Shown: positions 1 through 14,150, numbered from the stretch's first letter. The stretch: 64,000 bases of DNA from Kryptolebias marmoratus (GCF_001649575.2 NC_051440.1:15600506-15664505), one strand, 5' to 3'. Notes: generated by a model not told the origin, from the sequence alone. Numbers and translations are program-made.

Positions 1-180
1 TTATTTCCTCAGGTGTGTGTGTGAGTGTGTTTTGTTCATCCTGTCTTTATATCCAATATACCAAAAAAAAAAGATCAACACTGTGATGCAGATAATTCAT
101 GCAACTTGTCTCAGGCAGCCTGTTTATGTTGCAGCCGGATACAGTTGCGGCGCAATATGAGTGAAAATCACTGTTGTTTC
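1..180. other. upstream flank, nothing recognised
   Basis: AT-leaning single-copy sequence with a short GT run near the start and a poly-A run near 63. No exon, splice-bounded ORF or mobile element is visible. It lies about 330 bp and more upstream of the putative TATA-like box of nr2f2, so it may be distal promoter. Confidence 0.4.
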
Positions 181-183
181 TTC

Positions 184-191
184 ATGCAAAT
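184..191 (+). promoter_or_regulatory. octamer (POU) motif upstream of nr2f2
   Basis: A perfect ATGCAAAT octamer, the consensus for POU/Oct factors, lies about 320 bp upstream of the putative TATA-like box. In human embryonic stem cells OCT4 is reported to act on NR2F2, which makes the site plausible. Occupancy in fish is inference. Confidence 0.35.
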
Positions 192-203
192 GCGATTACA
201 GGC

Positions 204-206
<3 letters not shown>

Positions 207-260
<54 letters not shown>
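207..260. repeat. (AT)n microsatellite
   Basis: About 27 uninterrupted AT dinucleotides directly upstream of the promoter region. Length is probably polymorphic and could be shortened or stretched by assembly. Confidence 0.95.
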
Positions 261-262
<2 letters not shown>

Positions 263-383
263 CTCACACAGTCTGAGCGATTTGAGAACTGATTCCGAAC
301 ACGTCTCCCTTTAGGACCAAGCGGCCCTCTCGACCTCCGCGCTGGCTCTCTGGCAAGGTACCAAGTAGCACAAGTGCCGACTA

Positions 384-535
384 GCCAATAGGGTTCAGGG
401 GGAGGTCCCTGAGCTCTGACCAGTCAAACACACTCTCCTTCCTTATATGGCAGCCCATCTCCATGGTAACGTGTGCTAAGTTGCAGCAGTCGTGTCAAAG
501 TTCACTATATAGAGAGCTCAGTGAGCTGATCAGAG
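384..535 (+). promoter_or_regulatory. nr2f2: putative nr2f2 proximal promoter
   Basis: Promoter-type motifs lie in order within about 130 bp. They are a CCAAT box (385-389), a DR5-like pair of nuclear-receptor half-sites (392-408), a perfect CArG box (441-450), an RFX-like CCATGGTAAC (461-470) and a TATA-like TATATAG (506-512). A start site around 535-545 would follow from the TATA position. It would give a 5' UTR of roughly 870 nt ending at the nr2f2 ATG. The start site is inferred; no transcript data were available. Confidence 0.5.
441..450. promoter_or_regulatory. CArG box (SRF-type site)
   Basis: CCTTATATGG is an exact match to CC(A/T)6GG, the SRF consensus, about 60 bp upstream of the TATA-like box. 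Spacing and orientation fit a proximal promoter element. Function is inferred from the motif alone. Confidence 0.4.
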
Positions 536-935
536 AGAAAGCATTCTGCCAGCCCGGCTCCTACCAATCGCAAATCACTTCCTAACCTCCGCCTTTTTAA
601 CATATTTGATCACTTTGATTCCTTTTTCCGATTATTTTTCAGCGCACGGAGGAGGTTGGTTTTTTTTTCTTTTGCAGGTTGTGATCTTTGTTGTATTTTT
701 TTTTGTTTGTTTTAGTGCTTTTTTATTTTATTTTTGCGCTGGGGGAGAGTTGCCTTCATATTTCCAAGCTCTCCAAACATTTGGCTTCATCTGCGCGCTT
801 TTTGCTGGCGCAACCTCGCGAGGAGGAAAAAAAAAGGGGAAGAAGATATTTTCTTTCTTTCTTTCTTTCTTTCTTAACCAGTTTTCCCCAAGACTTGTGC
901 TGGAACTTGATAATAAGCTGCTCACCGATTGTTTC

Positions 936-983
936 ATGCTGCTGCGGGGAGCGGTCTTCCCAGCCTGCTCCATCCTCCTCTGA
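936..983 (+). other. upstream ORF 1 (15 codons)
   Basis: ATG at 936 opens a 15-residue ORF ending with TGA at 981-983. It is the first ATG I find downstream of the putative start site, so scanning ribosomes would meet it before the nr2f2 start. The peptide is not recognised; if functional it would act on translation. Confidence 0.35.
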
Positions 984-990
984 ACAGTCC

Positions 991-1092
991 ATGCTACCTC
1001 GGTTGATTCTTTTTGAAATATTTAAGCCACCTTTCCTCATTGATGGGCGTACTGGATGGCTGACTGTAAGCGCCCCTGGACTTGGCCTTTAA
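991..1092 (+). other. upstream ORF 2 (33 codons)
   Basis: ATG at 991, 8 nt after uORF 1, opens a 33-residue ORF ending with TAA at 1090-1092. Two more short ORFs start inside it in other frames (1043-1063 and 1056-1133). The peptide has no recognised similarity. Confidence 0.35.
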
Positions 1093-1135
1093 GCGCAAGG
1101 CAGCCGCTCCGCTCGCCATCGCATCAGTTCTGAAA

Positions 1136-1210
1136 AGAAGAAGAAGAAGAAGAAGAAGAAGAAGAAGAAGAAGAAGAAGAAGAAGAAGAAGAAGCAGAAG
1201 AAGAAGAAGA
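1136..1210 (+). repeat. (AAG)n microsatellite in the 5' UTR
   Basis: About 25 AAG units with one interruption (CAG, near 1194-1196), about 200 nt before the nr2f2 start codon. The long poly-Arg and poly-Leu frames here are translations of the repeat, not proteins. The purine-rich tract would be transcribed in the nr2f2 leader. Confidence 0.9.
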
Positions 1211-1406
1211 AAAACGTGCCTCCCAGCGTCTCCAACAGCAATAAATCCGACAGTTTTCGCGGAGATCCAGAGTGGATTCAACGTCGGCCGTGTTTGACAT
1301 TCGCTGTCCGGCTTGTTAGTCCCAGTTTGCCGCGTTTTCCTCGAGACCTTCTCCACCGCGACACCAAAACGGCAGACAAAAAGTTTCTCTCCGTTGACTG
1401 ATAGAT

Positions 1407-5833
<4,427 letters not shown>

Positions 5834-6420
5834 AAAAACCCAAGAAGGACTCACAAAAGGTGGAGGGGCTGATGAAAACCGGGGAGGGGGCTACAATGAT
5901 TATAGCTGCTTTTGTGGAAGGAATTAAAAAAAAAACGGCTGTTACACGGGGCTGGCTTTATGAAGAAAGACATTAAAGACTGTGAATCCCCCCCCCCCCT
6001 CTTTACTCCGACAAAAAAAAGAAAGCAAAATTAAGACATTCACTGGACTTTCAAAATACAAGCTCCCACAGTGTTCATGCAGAACAACAACATGCTTCAG
6101 TTCACTTTTTTTTATAATGAAAGAAGAAAATTTGAAAAAAAAGAAGGGGGAGAAGGGATTTTGTTGATCCTTATGAGGAAATTTTAAGTATTAAGTGCAT
6201 TTAAAAATAGAAAAATTTGGGTATAAAAAGACAAAAAAATGACGAAAGGGAAAAAAAACCGAAACATGATTTTTTTTGTCCTGTGTCCATGTATCTAGCT
6301 GTGTTTTTGTACTTTCTTTGTTCCTCCTTTCTGGTTACAAACCGGTGATTTCTGTAGTATACAGGTGGTGTTCTTTTTTTAAGACAATGATTTATTTTGA
6401 AATGGTGAAATAATGTAAAG

Positions 6421-6426
6421 AATAAA
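6421..6426 (+). terminator. nr2f2: possible proximal polyadenylation signal
   Basis: Canonical AATAAA 588 nt after the stop codon. Use of it would give a short 3' UTR lacking the GCACTTA heptamer. Whether it is used cannot be told from sequence. Confidence 0.3.
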
Positions 6427-8270
6427 ACCATTAGTTCTAAAAGGAATTAAAACCACAGCAATAGGAGAATATAGGCTTATGTGATTTGGGCTTAATGCTG
6501 CAAGCGCACTTATTTACCATCTTTGGGAGGGGATAGAGAAGTTTTGGACTTCTTGTTTGACTTTACGACCCAGCTGAAACATGTTTTATGAAGTTACAGG
6601 ATTTATTTTATTATTATTTTTTAACTAAAGCTGCATAAACTCTCTTAACAATTGGAAACATGTTTTGGACGCTCGCTGAACATGATTTAAATTATTTGGC
6701 AAATATTACCCCCCCCNTCATCCAGCTCTGAATGTCTGGCACCAGCTCTCAAATTGGATATAAATAAGTAAGAAAGAAATTAATTAAAAAGAAGAAGAAA
6801 GAGGAAAAAAAAGATCTACAAGTAGCCAAATCCTGCTGTTATTTAAAACGAAAATAGAAGGAAAGAAAAAAGGGGTTACTCCAAATGCGTTTTTTTTTCT
6901 CTTTGCGCAATATGGAGCGTTTATTCTTCAATCGCACATAAAAGCTTATTTTTTGTTGTTGTTTTTTCAAAAACAAAAAAAAAGTTGAAGAGGTCAAGGG
7001 TCATAAAATTTCCAAATCTTAGCCAGAGTAGTGTTTTAATAGCAGTATTATAAAAGCGTCCCTGAAAATGTCACCCTTTATTCACTTCAAGCATTAAGTG
7101 CCTGAGAAGCATGATGTGATTTCTTATCCCAACGTTGTTAGGAAAAAAAAACATAAGAAAAAAATAAGCCTGCAACCTTTTTGTTTTAATTTGGGATTTG
7201 GGGTGGGAGGGCACGATTAGACTTCACTTGAAAAACACTGATTTAGAAGCAGTATTCTTGTAAATATATAGGTCAGTTCATTTCAACATTTTTGGTTCCT
7301 TTCTACAAAGAAGTATATGTGATTAAGAAGAAGAAAAAAAATCTGTGGTTGCCATTTTTTTCTCGGTAATACGACGTCTTCAGAATTGAGTGGCAGACTT
7401 AGCTAGTAGCACTGAAAAGTTCTGTTTTTAATGTATATACATATTATTACAAATGTTTTTTTTTCTTTTTCATGTATATTTAGACTGTGAATGCATGGCC
7501 ACAGGTCGCTAACCTATTTTACCTTTGATATATAAATGTAAATGTTTTCTCTCTCTTTCTCTCTCTCTCTCTCTTTTTTTTTTTTTTTTGATTGTATAGA
7601 TATAATCTGTGCATTCTAGCCCTTGTATTTAAAGAAACAGGAGGAAAAAAAAACAGGGATAAAAAAAAGAAAAAAGGTAAACGACCGTTCATTATTGGGC
7701 TGCAGACTTAAACAGGGTGAGCAGGTTTTTTTGGAGGAGGAAGAAGAAGGAAAAAGGAGCTGATATTTTAACTTTAGTGTTATTGCTCCTTTTTTTAATG
7801 TCTTTGACAGGTGCCGTGGTGTGTATGCGTGTGTGCGCGTGAATGCGTGTGTGTGAGACAGAGAGAGTGTGTGGAAGCTGCATTTTGTCCTTGTTTTGAG
7901 GCTTTTCTTCAACACACACAGACAGAAAAAAACAAAGAAAAACAAACAAAAAAAAATTACACCATGTTGTGGTTGAACTGAAAGGGATTGAACACTGATC
8001 TTTGGACCAGAGAATGATACATGATTGTAAAATTATGAACAGTTTAAACTGACCCACGTTTTTATATAAATATATAAAAATATATGACTGCAGGGTATTG
8101 ATAACGTATAGATACTTTTTTTATGACTATTATTATTATTATCATTATTATTATTATTAATTGCAAGTGATATATGTGAGTGTGCGTGAAAGTTTATAGT
8201 TGAACACAATTCTTGTTTGTTTGTGTTAGCTTATTGTAAACAAGCATTCTGCTGTAAATTTGTTCTTGGT

Positions 8271-8276
8271 ATTAAA
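8271..8276 (+). terminator. nr2f2: probable distal polyadenylation signal
   Basis: ATTAAA, the commonest variant signal, followed by AT-rich sequence and then a T- and GT-rich region (from about 8308 and 8381) suitable as a downstream element. Non-UTR-like repeats begin right after it. Confidence 0.5.
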
Positions 8277-8379
8277 TTATAATTTATGAATTTGAACATT
8301 TTTGAATGTATTTTTTTATTTTATCCCCAACCTTTCAACCCCACCTACCCCTACCCCACCTCACACACTCCTCCCCTCT

Positions 8380-8380
<1 letters not shown>

Positions 8381-8411
<31 letters not shown>

Positions 8412-8418
8412 TGCGCGT
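8381..8418. repeat. GT/GTGC alternating purine-pyrimidine tract
   Basis: 38 bp of strict purine-pyrimidine alternation: GT units, then GTGC units, ending GCGCGT. This composition favours Z-DNA. A second GT run ends in a single N at 8501. Both lie just beyond the nr2f2 3' end. Confidence 0.85.
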
Positions 8419-8555
8419 TGTGTGTGCGGTCGGTTTGAGAGGGAAAGAGAAAGAGGTGGCGGCGATTGAAGGGGGTGGAGGAGGTGTGTGTGTGTGTGTG
8501 NGGGGGGCAGAACTGGAGTCAATTTGCTGTAGCAGGATGTTGCCCTTTTGCCCCA

Positions 8556-8600
8556 TGAAAGTGATTAATGAATGACAAAATAATTAATCAATCAGGCAAC
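8556..8600. promoter_or_regulatory. candidate element: inverted homeodomain sites
   Basis: TGATTAAT (8562-8569) and its exact reverse complement ATTAATCA (8583-8590) are 13 nt apart, with AATGACA and CAATCA between and after them. This resembles paired homeodomain/PBC-type sites. Function is inferred from motifs only. Confidence 0.35.
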
Positions 8601-8779
8601 AGGGCCGTGCGAGGCGAGAGGATTTCTCTGCGAAATTGTGGGAGGAAAAAAAAAAATCTTGAATTTTCTCTTTTGGCGAATAAGAATTTCTCTTCTTTTT
8701 TTTCCTGGTAAACTTCAGAAATATGATAGGACTTCCACAGACAACAACATATCATAACAGTGGAGGATGGGGGGGTTGG

Positions 8780-9240
8780 GTGGGATCAGGACTCAGCTTC
8801 CCCACCGCCTTTTATTTGCGGAATCCAGTTTCACCTCTCTGCGCTCACATAAATATTAATGGAGCAAATTATACAGTTTACACCGTGGAGCATCAAAATA
8901 AGAGAAGTCTTATTGAAAAGAAAATATACAAAAAAAAATTGCTCTGCAAAACCGCCTGCTTTCCATTGATACTGCTGCTGCTGCGTTCTTCTTATTTATG
9001 CTCTGGTTTTTATTTACGATTCAGCTTCAGTTTCAGTAGAATACATTATATAGAGAGAATACACACATACATGTTTGATCTTCTAATTTAAATAACTTTA
9101 TATGTTTGTGAGAGACTCGTCTACAGTCGTGTAACAGTGATGCTATAACCTCTTTTGGCCTAATTATTAGTAATAACGGGCTAATTGAGCGTTATATACA
9201 TAAAGGCCTGGAGTTGAATTAGATGTTTAATCAGGATTTG
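8780..9240. promoter_or_regulatory. candidate regulatory block
   Basis: Mostly non-repetitive sequence with ATAAATATTAAT (8849-8860), TAATTATTAGTAATA (9161-9175) and TAATTG (9182-9187), all homeodomain- or FOX-like cores. No ORF, and repeats are limited to short A runs. A conserved enhancer is a reasonable guess; alignment with another fish or human would decide. Confidence 0.3.
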
Positions 9241-9599
9241 GAATAGGAGCCAAGTTTTAGCACAGTTTATGCTGCTGTTGCTGCTGCTGGTGGATGTGCA
9301 TGTGAGTGCGTGTAGATTTGTGGTTTTGTTTTGCTGTTGGTAATAGTGAAGAAAATGATGATTATGTGATGCTGATGGACTTTTATCACGGGCGTGCTTT
9401 TTTTTCCTTTCTTTCTCTTCCTTTTCCTTTTCTGAAAGCTCTATTCATCTTGTGTTTTTGCTCGTTTAGCCCAACTGTCCCTGAGGTACGTCTACCACAA
9501 AGCAGAGCGCGAAAAATGATAGCGAAAAAGTGGACATTACGCCACAAATACGCGTAATCGTTCATTAATTGGACCAAGCATTTCAGAGCAAACAAAAGT

Positions 9600-9960
9600 G
9601 GAGACGAAAAGCTCCTCGAGGAGACTGGATCCAGGGAAAAAGGGCTTCGCTGGTTTGGATCTGGGCTCCGATTGGCTGATTTTAGTTGACAGACCGTGAT
9701 TTGAACACCAAACTCCATCATTTGCTCTCCTGTTCACTTATTAGTGCCGCGCACGAAACTAACGAGGTGTTACTCGCTGCCACGTCACTTTTATTTACGT
9801 CTGCGTGACGCGAGGGCATCTGACACACGAGCTGGTATATACAGGCCTTAAATAACCCTCACAGATAGGGGAAATAATACAGGCTCCGTGCACCCAGAGG
9901 AGCGGAGGATGCTGCGGGACCGAGGCGGCCACGCGCTCGGGTCTCCACACTCCAAAAGCT
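9600..9960. promoter_or_regulatory. CpG-rich, promoter-like block
   Basis: I count 19 CpG in 9721-9960, far above the surroundings. Motifs include the 12-bp palindrome CTCCTCGAGGAG (9612-9623), an inverted CCAAT box (ATTGG, 9671-9675), CACGTCAC (9781-9788), TGCGTGACGCG (about 9802-9812) and TATA-like GTATATACA (9835-9843). It could be the promoter of a non-coding RNA or an orphan CpG island acting as an enhancer. No convincing coding exon follows it. Confidence 0.35.
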
Positions 9961-10059
9961 GAGAATTTATTTAGAGCTCGCGCTATTAGAAAGGCTATTT
10001 GTTTAATAAGATAAGGACATGCTTTGCAGCCTCTCTGTCTTTCTCTTTTGCACGCACGG

Positions 10060-10290
10060 GCACGTGCACGGCCGCACAGTTAAGCCACAAACACGCGCAT
10101 TATTTTCACCTTGGCACTATCACTATGACAAATTAGCTCATACAACGAGCGCTTTATTGCATATAATGTATAGTTTGAGGCGCCGCAGCTCATTTACAAT
10201 AAATCCCATTAGTCAACCGCTTTGCAAGTTGGGACACCTGCTCCTTATGTCAGTGCACAGGCATGAAAATTATTAGGCTATTATTTTTAT
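10060..10290. promoter_or_regulatory. candidate regulatory block
   Basis: Balanced, non-repetitive sequence with TTTATTGC, TTTACAATAAAT (about 10193-10204), CCATTAGTCA (about 10207-10216) and GGCGCC. Short ORFs on both strands have no protein-like features. Candidate enhancer by composition only. Confidence 0.3.
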
Positions 10291-11820
10291 TATTAGTAGT
10301 AGAAATGCAAGGAGTAAACGGGCGAATGCGCTTGAAAGTGATGATAAATCTCTAATCCGGTTGTTTTTTTTTAACGATTCTTAATTTTAAATATATTCAT
10401 TTTGCTTTACATTTGTGATCCATTCTCCACTTCATCTCCTGCCATTAAAACAAACCACCTTTCACTTCCAGTTTGCTCGCCAGGCTTCCCCCTCCGCTCT
10501 GCCTCAGAAATGTAAGAAAATTGTGCCATCTACCCGCTGTCCCTGGAACTGTAGCTTCCCCCCAAGACCTGGGGAGACCTTTAACACGAATGGGGTGGGT
10601 GGGGGGTGGTGGAAAGCAAAGCAGCCGCCGCCGCTGCCGCTGCTGCCGCTGCTGATGCTGCTGGTGCGCGCGCACGCACACATACACACACATACACAGT
10701 CCACGAAAGCAGCTGCCGGCTGCTATTAGGCTGTAACTTTACAAGTAATGTGTGTTTTTAAGCACCTGTCATCCAGTCTGTATCCCACAGCGTCTGTCTG
10801 TGTGTGAATGGAAGGCAGTGGTGTATTATATACGGCTGCGCTGGGCTCCTCTGCCTGCAGGGGAGTCCACATTCATATGATCAGAATGAGCAGGGATTTA
10901 GGAAAACTCAGGTCTTCTATTTGTATGAAAATAAAATAACATCTGGGAATAACTCCGGATATCCTTTTCTCTAAATTGTTGCACATTAAATGCGCCCTAA
11001 GGCTATAATTTAAAAAAAATAAAAAAAATCTTATCAAGTTGTTGACAACATCATGCGTATTTTCGTCCCCAGATATTTAATGAAAGTAATCTGGTTTGGA
11101 TGTTGTAAAATAACAGATTTAGGTTCTTACGTTTAGCTTTTCAGAAATCATCTGCTGTGTGTATCTGCCACACAGTTTTTTTTTCAAATGAAACTACTTT
11201 GATAATCTTATCCCTTTTTATATTTTTGAATGAGTCCAAGCCGCCTCCTTTTATGAAGTTTTCATATTGGGCAAAAAAAAAGAAGAAAAAAAAAACCAAA
11301 CAGAAAAGACGGACCCGAGACCGACGTGACAAAGTTCATCTGAAAAACACACACTGATACCTTCCAAAGCTTTTAATCGAAGAGGTAAAGACAGCTGCAG
11401 CTGATGCAAACGTGCTGAGTTTTCCATCTAACTTGAAAGGAGCTGTTTAAGTTTTTAACCCGAGCGCAACTCAGCGCCATTTCTTTTTATATATATTTAC
11501 ATGTCAGATAAAGAGAAGGAAAAAAAGCCACAATTTGGCTTCCGAGTGGGAATCACTATCTGGAACATTAAAAATGTATTTATAGCTGAAAGTGGGCCAA
11601 ACTTTCACAGAGCAGACCAGTGGGTGGGTATCAAATCACTGGATGTCCGGACGACGGCAAGCTTGTTAAAAAAAAAACCACACGCGTGTGATTTGTCTTA
11701 AAATATCACACACAGAGGGGAAGGATCGAGGGATGATCTGAAGACACCGCAAACACTCTGCTGGATATTAGTCGCCCCCCACCACCCCTCAGCCTTCCAA
11801 AACCCTGGCGCATTACTTCA
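10291..11820. other. intergenic, no gene seen
   Basis: AT-rich with A/T runs, plus a GCCGCTG-type trinucleotide stretch near 10620-10665 followed by CA repeats. ORFs here are translations of these repeats. No mobile element recognised. Confidence 0.5.
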
Positions 11821-12090
11821 TCAGGACTCCTTCATAGGTATTGATCGATATGGGCCTACATCTTGTATTGATCTTTTACTTGGGGGTGCATAGATACTTT
11901 ATTAAGATCCCCATTAGGCACACCGCAGTGCTTGTCAGTATTCCAGGGGTCGCAGGATTAATCTTACAGGCTTTAAAATAGTTCGGCGCAGGAGATCCTC
12001 GGTGTGATCACTTCTCCCCTTTTATAGTCATAATAACAGACACGTCGCCTGCATGAGCTGGGGTGCCGTTTTATTTATGTGTGTGTGTGT
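11821..12090. promoter_or_regulatory. candidate element with Onecut-like sites
   Basis: TATTGATC occurs twice, 27 bp apart (11839-11846 and 11866-11873). The first runs into ATCGATA (11844-11850). Both TATTGAT and ATCGATA match the Onecut/HNF6 type of site. GGATTAATC follows in non-repetitive sequence near 11957. Candidate enhancer; no experimental support available. Confidence 0.35.
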
Positions 12091-12643
12091 GTGTGAATTT
12101 TAGGTCAAAATGTCTGATTAACTTGCGCGGAATGTGCAGGTTTTGTTGGGCTCGGATATTTTCTCGTCGATGCGTAAAATGAATCTACCTGCTCCCTGGT
12201 GTTGATCTTATTTAAGACACGTGGTGTTGGTGCTGGAAGACACTGGGCATTGCTTAATTTTTGACAGAAAATATACAAATAACATTTAACTGTCGGCCCT
12301 GCGTTAATTAAAGGGACAGCTTTACCTCGCTTTTACGCGCCGGTGATGGAGATGTTTTAACTTACTGCAGACGGTCTTTCCAGGGACCCTTGCGCACGCG
12401 CCTGAGAGTGTCAGTGTGTGCGTCCTATTTTGTGTGGGGGTGTTTTACCAAAAAACTTTGAACACACATTTTTGGCAGAGCTCTCTCAAACTGTGAAATT
12501 AATTTGGCGTAATTCTGCTCGATGCTGCCGGTGGTGGTAGACTGAAGGTGCTTTAACAATAAAACTCACACCCTGCGCGTTATTTCTCGTCCAGTCTTCA
12601 TCATCTTTCTCATCCTCGTCACCATTATCTCTGCCATCATCAA

Positions 12644-12711
<68 letters not shown>

Positions 12712-13880
12712 CCACCATTTCCACCACCAACACAATGATTAACAGCCCACACACGCTCACAAATTCCACAGGTGAAAAAAGGGACAAATAAAACGAATTT
12801 TGGGGGATCTTTTCTAAACGTGTATTTATATATTGGCATTTTTATGTTCCCCTTTACATATACACTGTGCTCCACGTTGCCAGCACAATAAATGAGTCTT
12901 ATTCTCTGCGCAGAGCTCATTGGGTCACACACGGAGTGATGAACACAAGCGCAAAGGCCTGCCTGCAGTCAAACATCCAGGCGCGCGCTTTTACGCATTA
13001 TTAGGCTTGGTTTGTTTGACCCGTAGGCCTTAATGCCACCGAAAGTGAGATATTTTCTGTACTCTTTAAATCTTGTGTGAAAGAGGAGGAAAAAATATAA
13101 ACAAAGAAAGGCAGAAAAGCTGGAGTTACGATTTTATATATATATAACCTCGTGACATTTGAAGTTTGCGGGGTGTCTCGAAAGGCTTTATTTGGACTTT
13201 TATCCTTCTAAAAAAAAGGGAAATGTGCTGCGAGCGGAGCTTTGAATATGCTTAACTTTCTCATGTTATTCTCTCAAACCACACACCATAAATACTGTAA
13301 GTGTTTGATCGACTCCTCTCTGCGGTTCGGACTCCCTTCTCTCTAAAATCGCGAGCCCAGTTCAGACCTTTTTCATGTCAAGAACACAGCGCGCAGATAC
13401 GCTCCACGGACTCCGGATCTCTGCTTGATAAGATTTTGTCACAGGGACCCACATCTGACATTTTCTGAGGCTTGATGAGATTTTTTTTTCTTCTTCTTCT
13501 TCTTCCTGCACAGTGTCCGTGCGCAGCAGATGAGCAGATATCAGCGGGAAAGCTGAAATCTAGGATCAACAAATGTATACATCCTGTAAATGTGCAAATA
13601 GAAGCGAAACGGGACGCCCCCCCCCAGGAGATTTCTTTTTTTTTTCTCCCTCTCTGTATGATTTCTGAAGACCTTATTTTATTTCCCTCTGACCCCCGAG
13701 GTGTCCTGGGACCTCACTTTTGGGAACTAGTGTAGCCTGTGCGTCGCACTGTGATCATTTGGTTGAATTAGATTATAGCAAGAAAAAAAAATGACAGCAG
13801 TTTTCAAATTGCTGAGGACGCGCTCTGTACACCCCCCTCCACCTCCCCTCCTTCCTTTCCTCTCTGATTGAACCCCCTCT
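12091..13880. other. intergenic, no gene seen
   Basis: Mixed AT-rich sequence with GT runs near 12079-12094, the CAT microsatellite listed separately and C/T runs near 13617-13650. The 148-residue minus-strand frame at 12486-12932 is mainly repeat-encoded poly-Asp. Moderately complex patches occur at 12300-12360 and 13230-13360. Confidence 0.5.
12644..12710. repeat. (CAT)n microsatellite
   Basis: About 22 perfect CAT units. In the minus strand it reads as poly-Asp or poly-Met, depending on frame, without any gene context. Confidence 0.95.
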
Positions 13881-13909
13881 CCCTGCACTACCTGCACTGA
13901 TGAGCAGCC

Positions 13910-14150
13910 ATATAACACGTAGAACCGGTGGCCGCCAAAAGACAGCAGCGTGCGGGCTGCTGTCAGAGCTGGCTGTGCGCGCGGAGAGCGGTCCACCCTG
14001 AGAGAGGACACGTCTTCACGGAGGGTCTCCGAGCAGAGGGGAGAGGGGAGTGGGAGAGGGGGGAGTGAAGTGTCTGCCTGAGACAGCGAGATGGCGCTGT
14101 TCTGCACGTTTAACCTCCGCGGTTTCTGCATCACACGTCTTTGGGCATCT
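13910..14150. promoter_or_regulatory. second CpG-rich block
   Basis: I count 11 CpG in 13921-14040, including GTGCGCGCGG. It is flanked by G-rich GGGAGAGGGG runs. The minus-strand frame across it (13727-14176, 149 codons) looks like translated G/C-rich noise. It could be a CpG-island-type element or a promoter of a non-coding transcript. Confidence 0.3.

Larger units (their letters stand above)
536..1406 (+). other. nr2f2: probable nr2f2 5' UTR
   Basis: Sequence between the putative start site and the coding ATG. It contains a TTTC run (about 849-875), several short upstream ORFs between 936 and 1133, an AAG microsatellite (1136-1210) and an in-frame TGA at 1395-1397 just before the start codon. 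No splice pair is needed to link promoter and ATG, but an upstream intron cannot be excluded. Confidence 0.5.
5834..8300 (+). other. nr2f2: nr2f2 3' UTR
   Basis: About 2.4 kb of AU-rich sequence after the stop codon with no ORF of note. It has many poly-A/T and C runs, a TC run near 7550-7575 and TTA repeats near 8128-8160. It contains a GCACTTA heptamer (6506-6512), a seed match for the miR-302/miR-430c family. A single N sits at 6717. The 3' end is placed near 8300 on the basis of ATTAAA at 8271-8276. An upstream AATAAA (6421-6426) could give a shorter form. Confidence 0.6.

Noticed and set aside
12486..12932. 148-codon frame with poly-Asp
   Set aside because: Produced by the CAT microsatellite.
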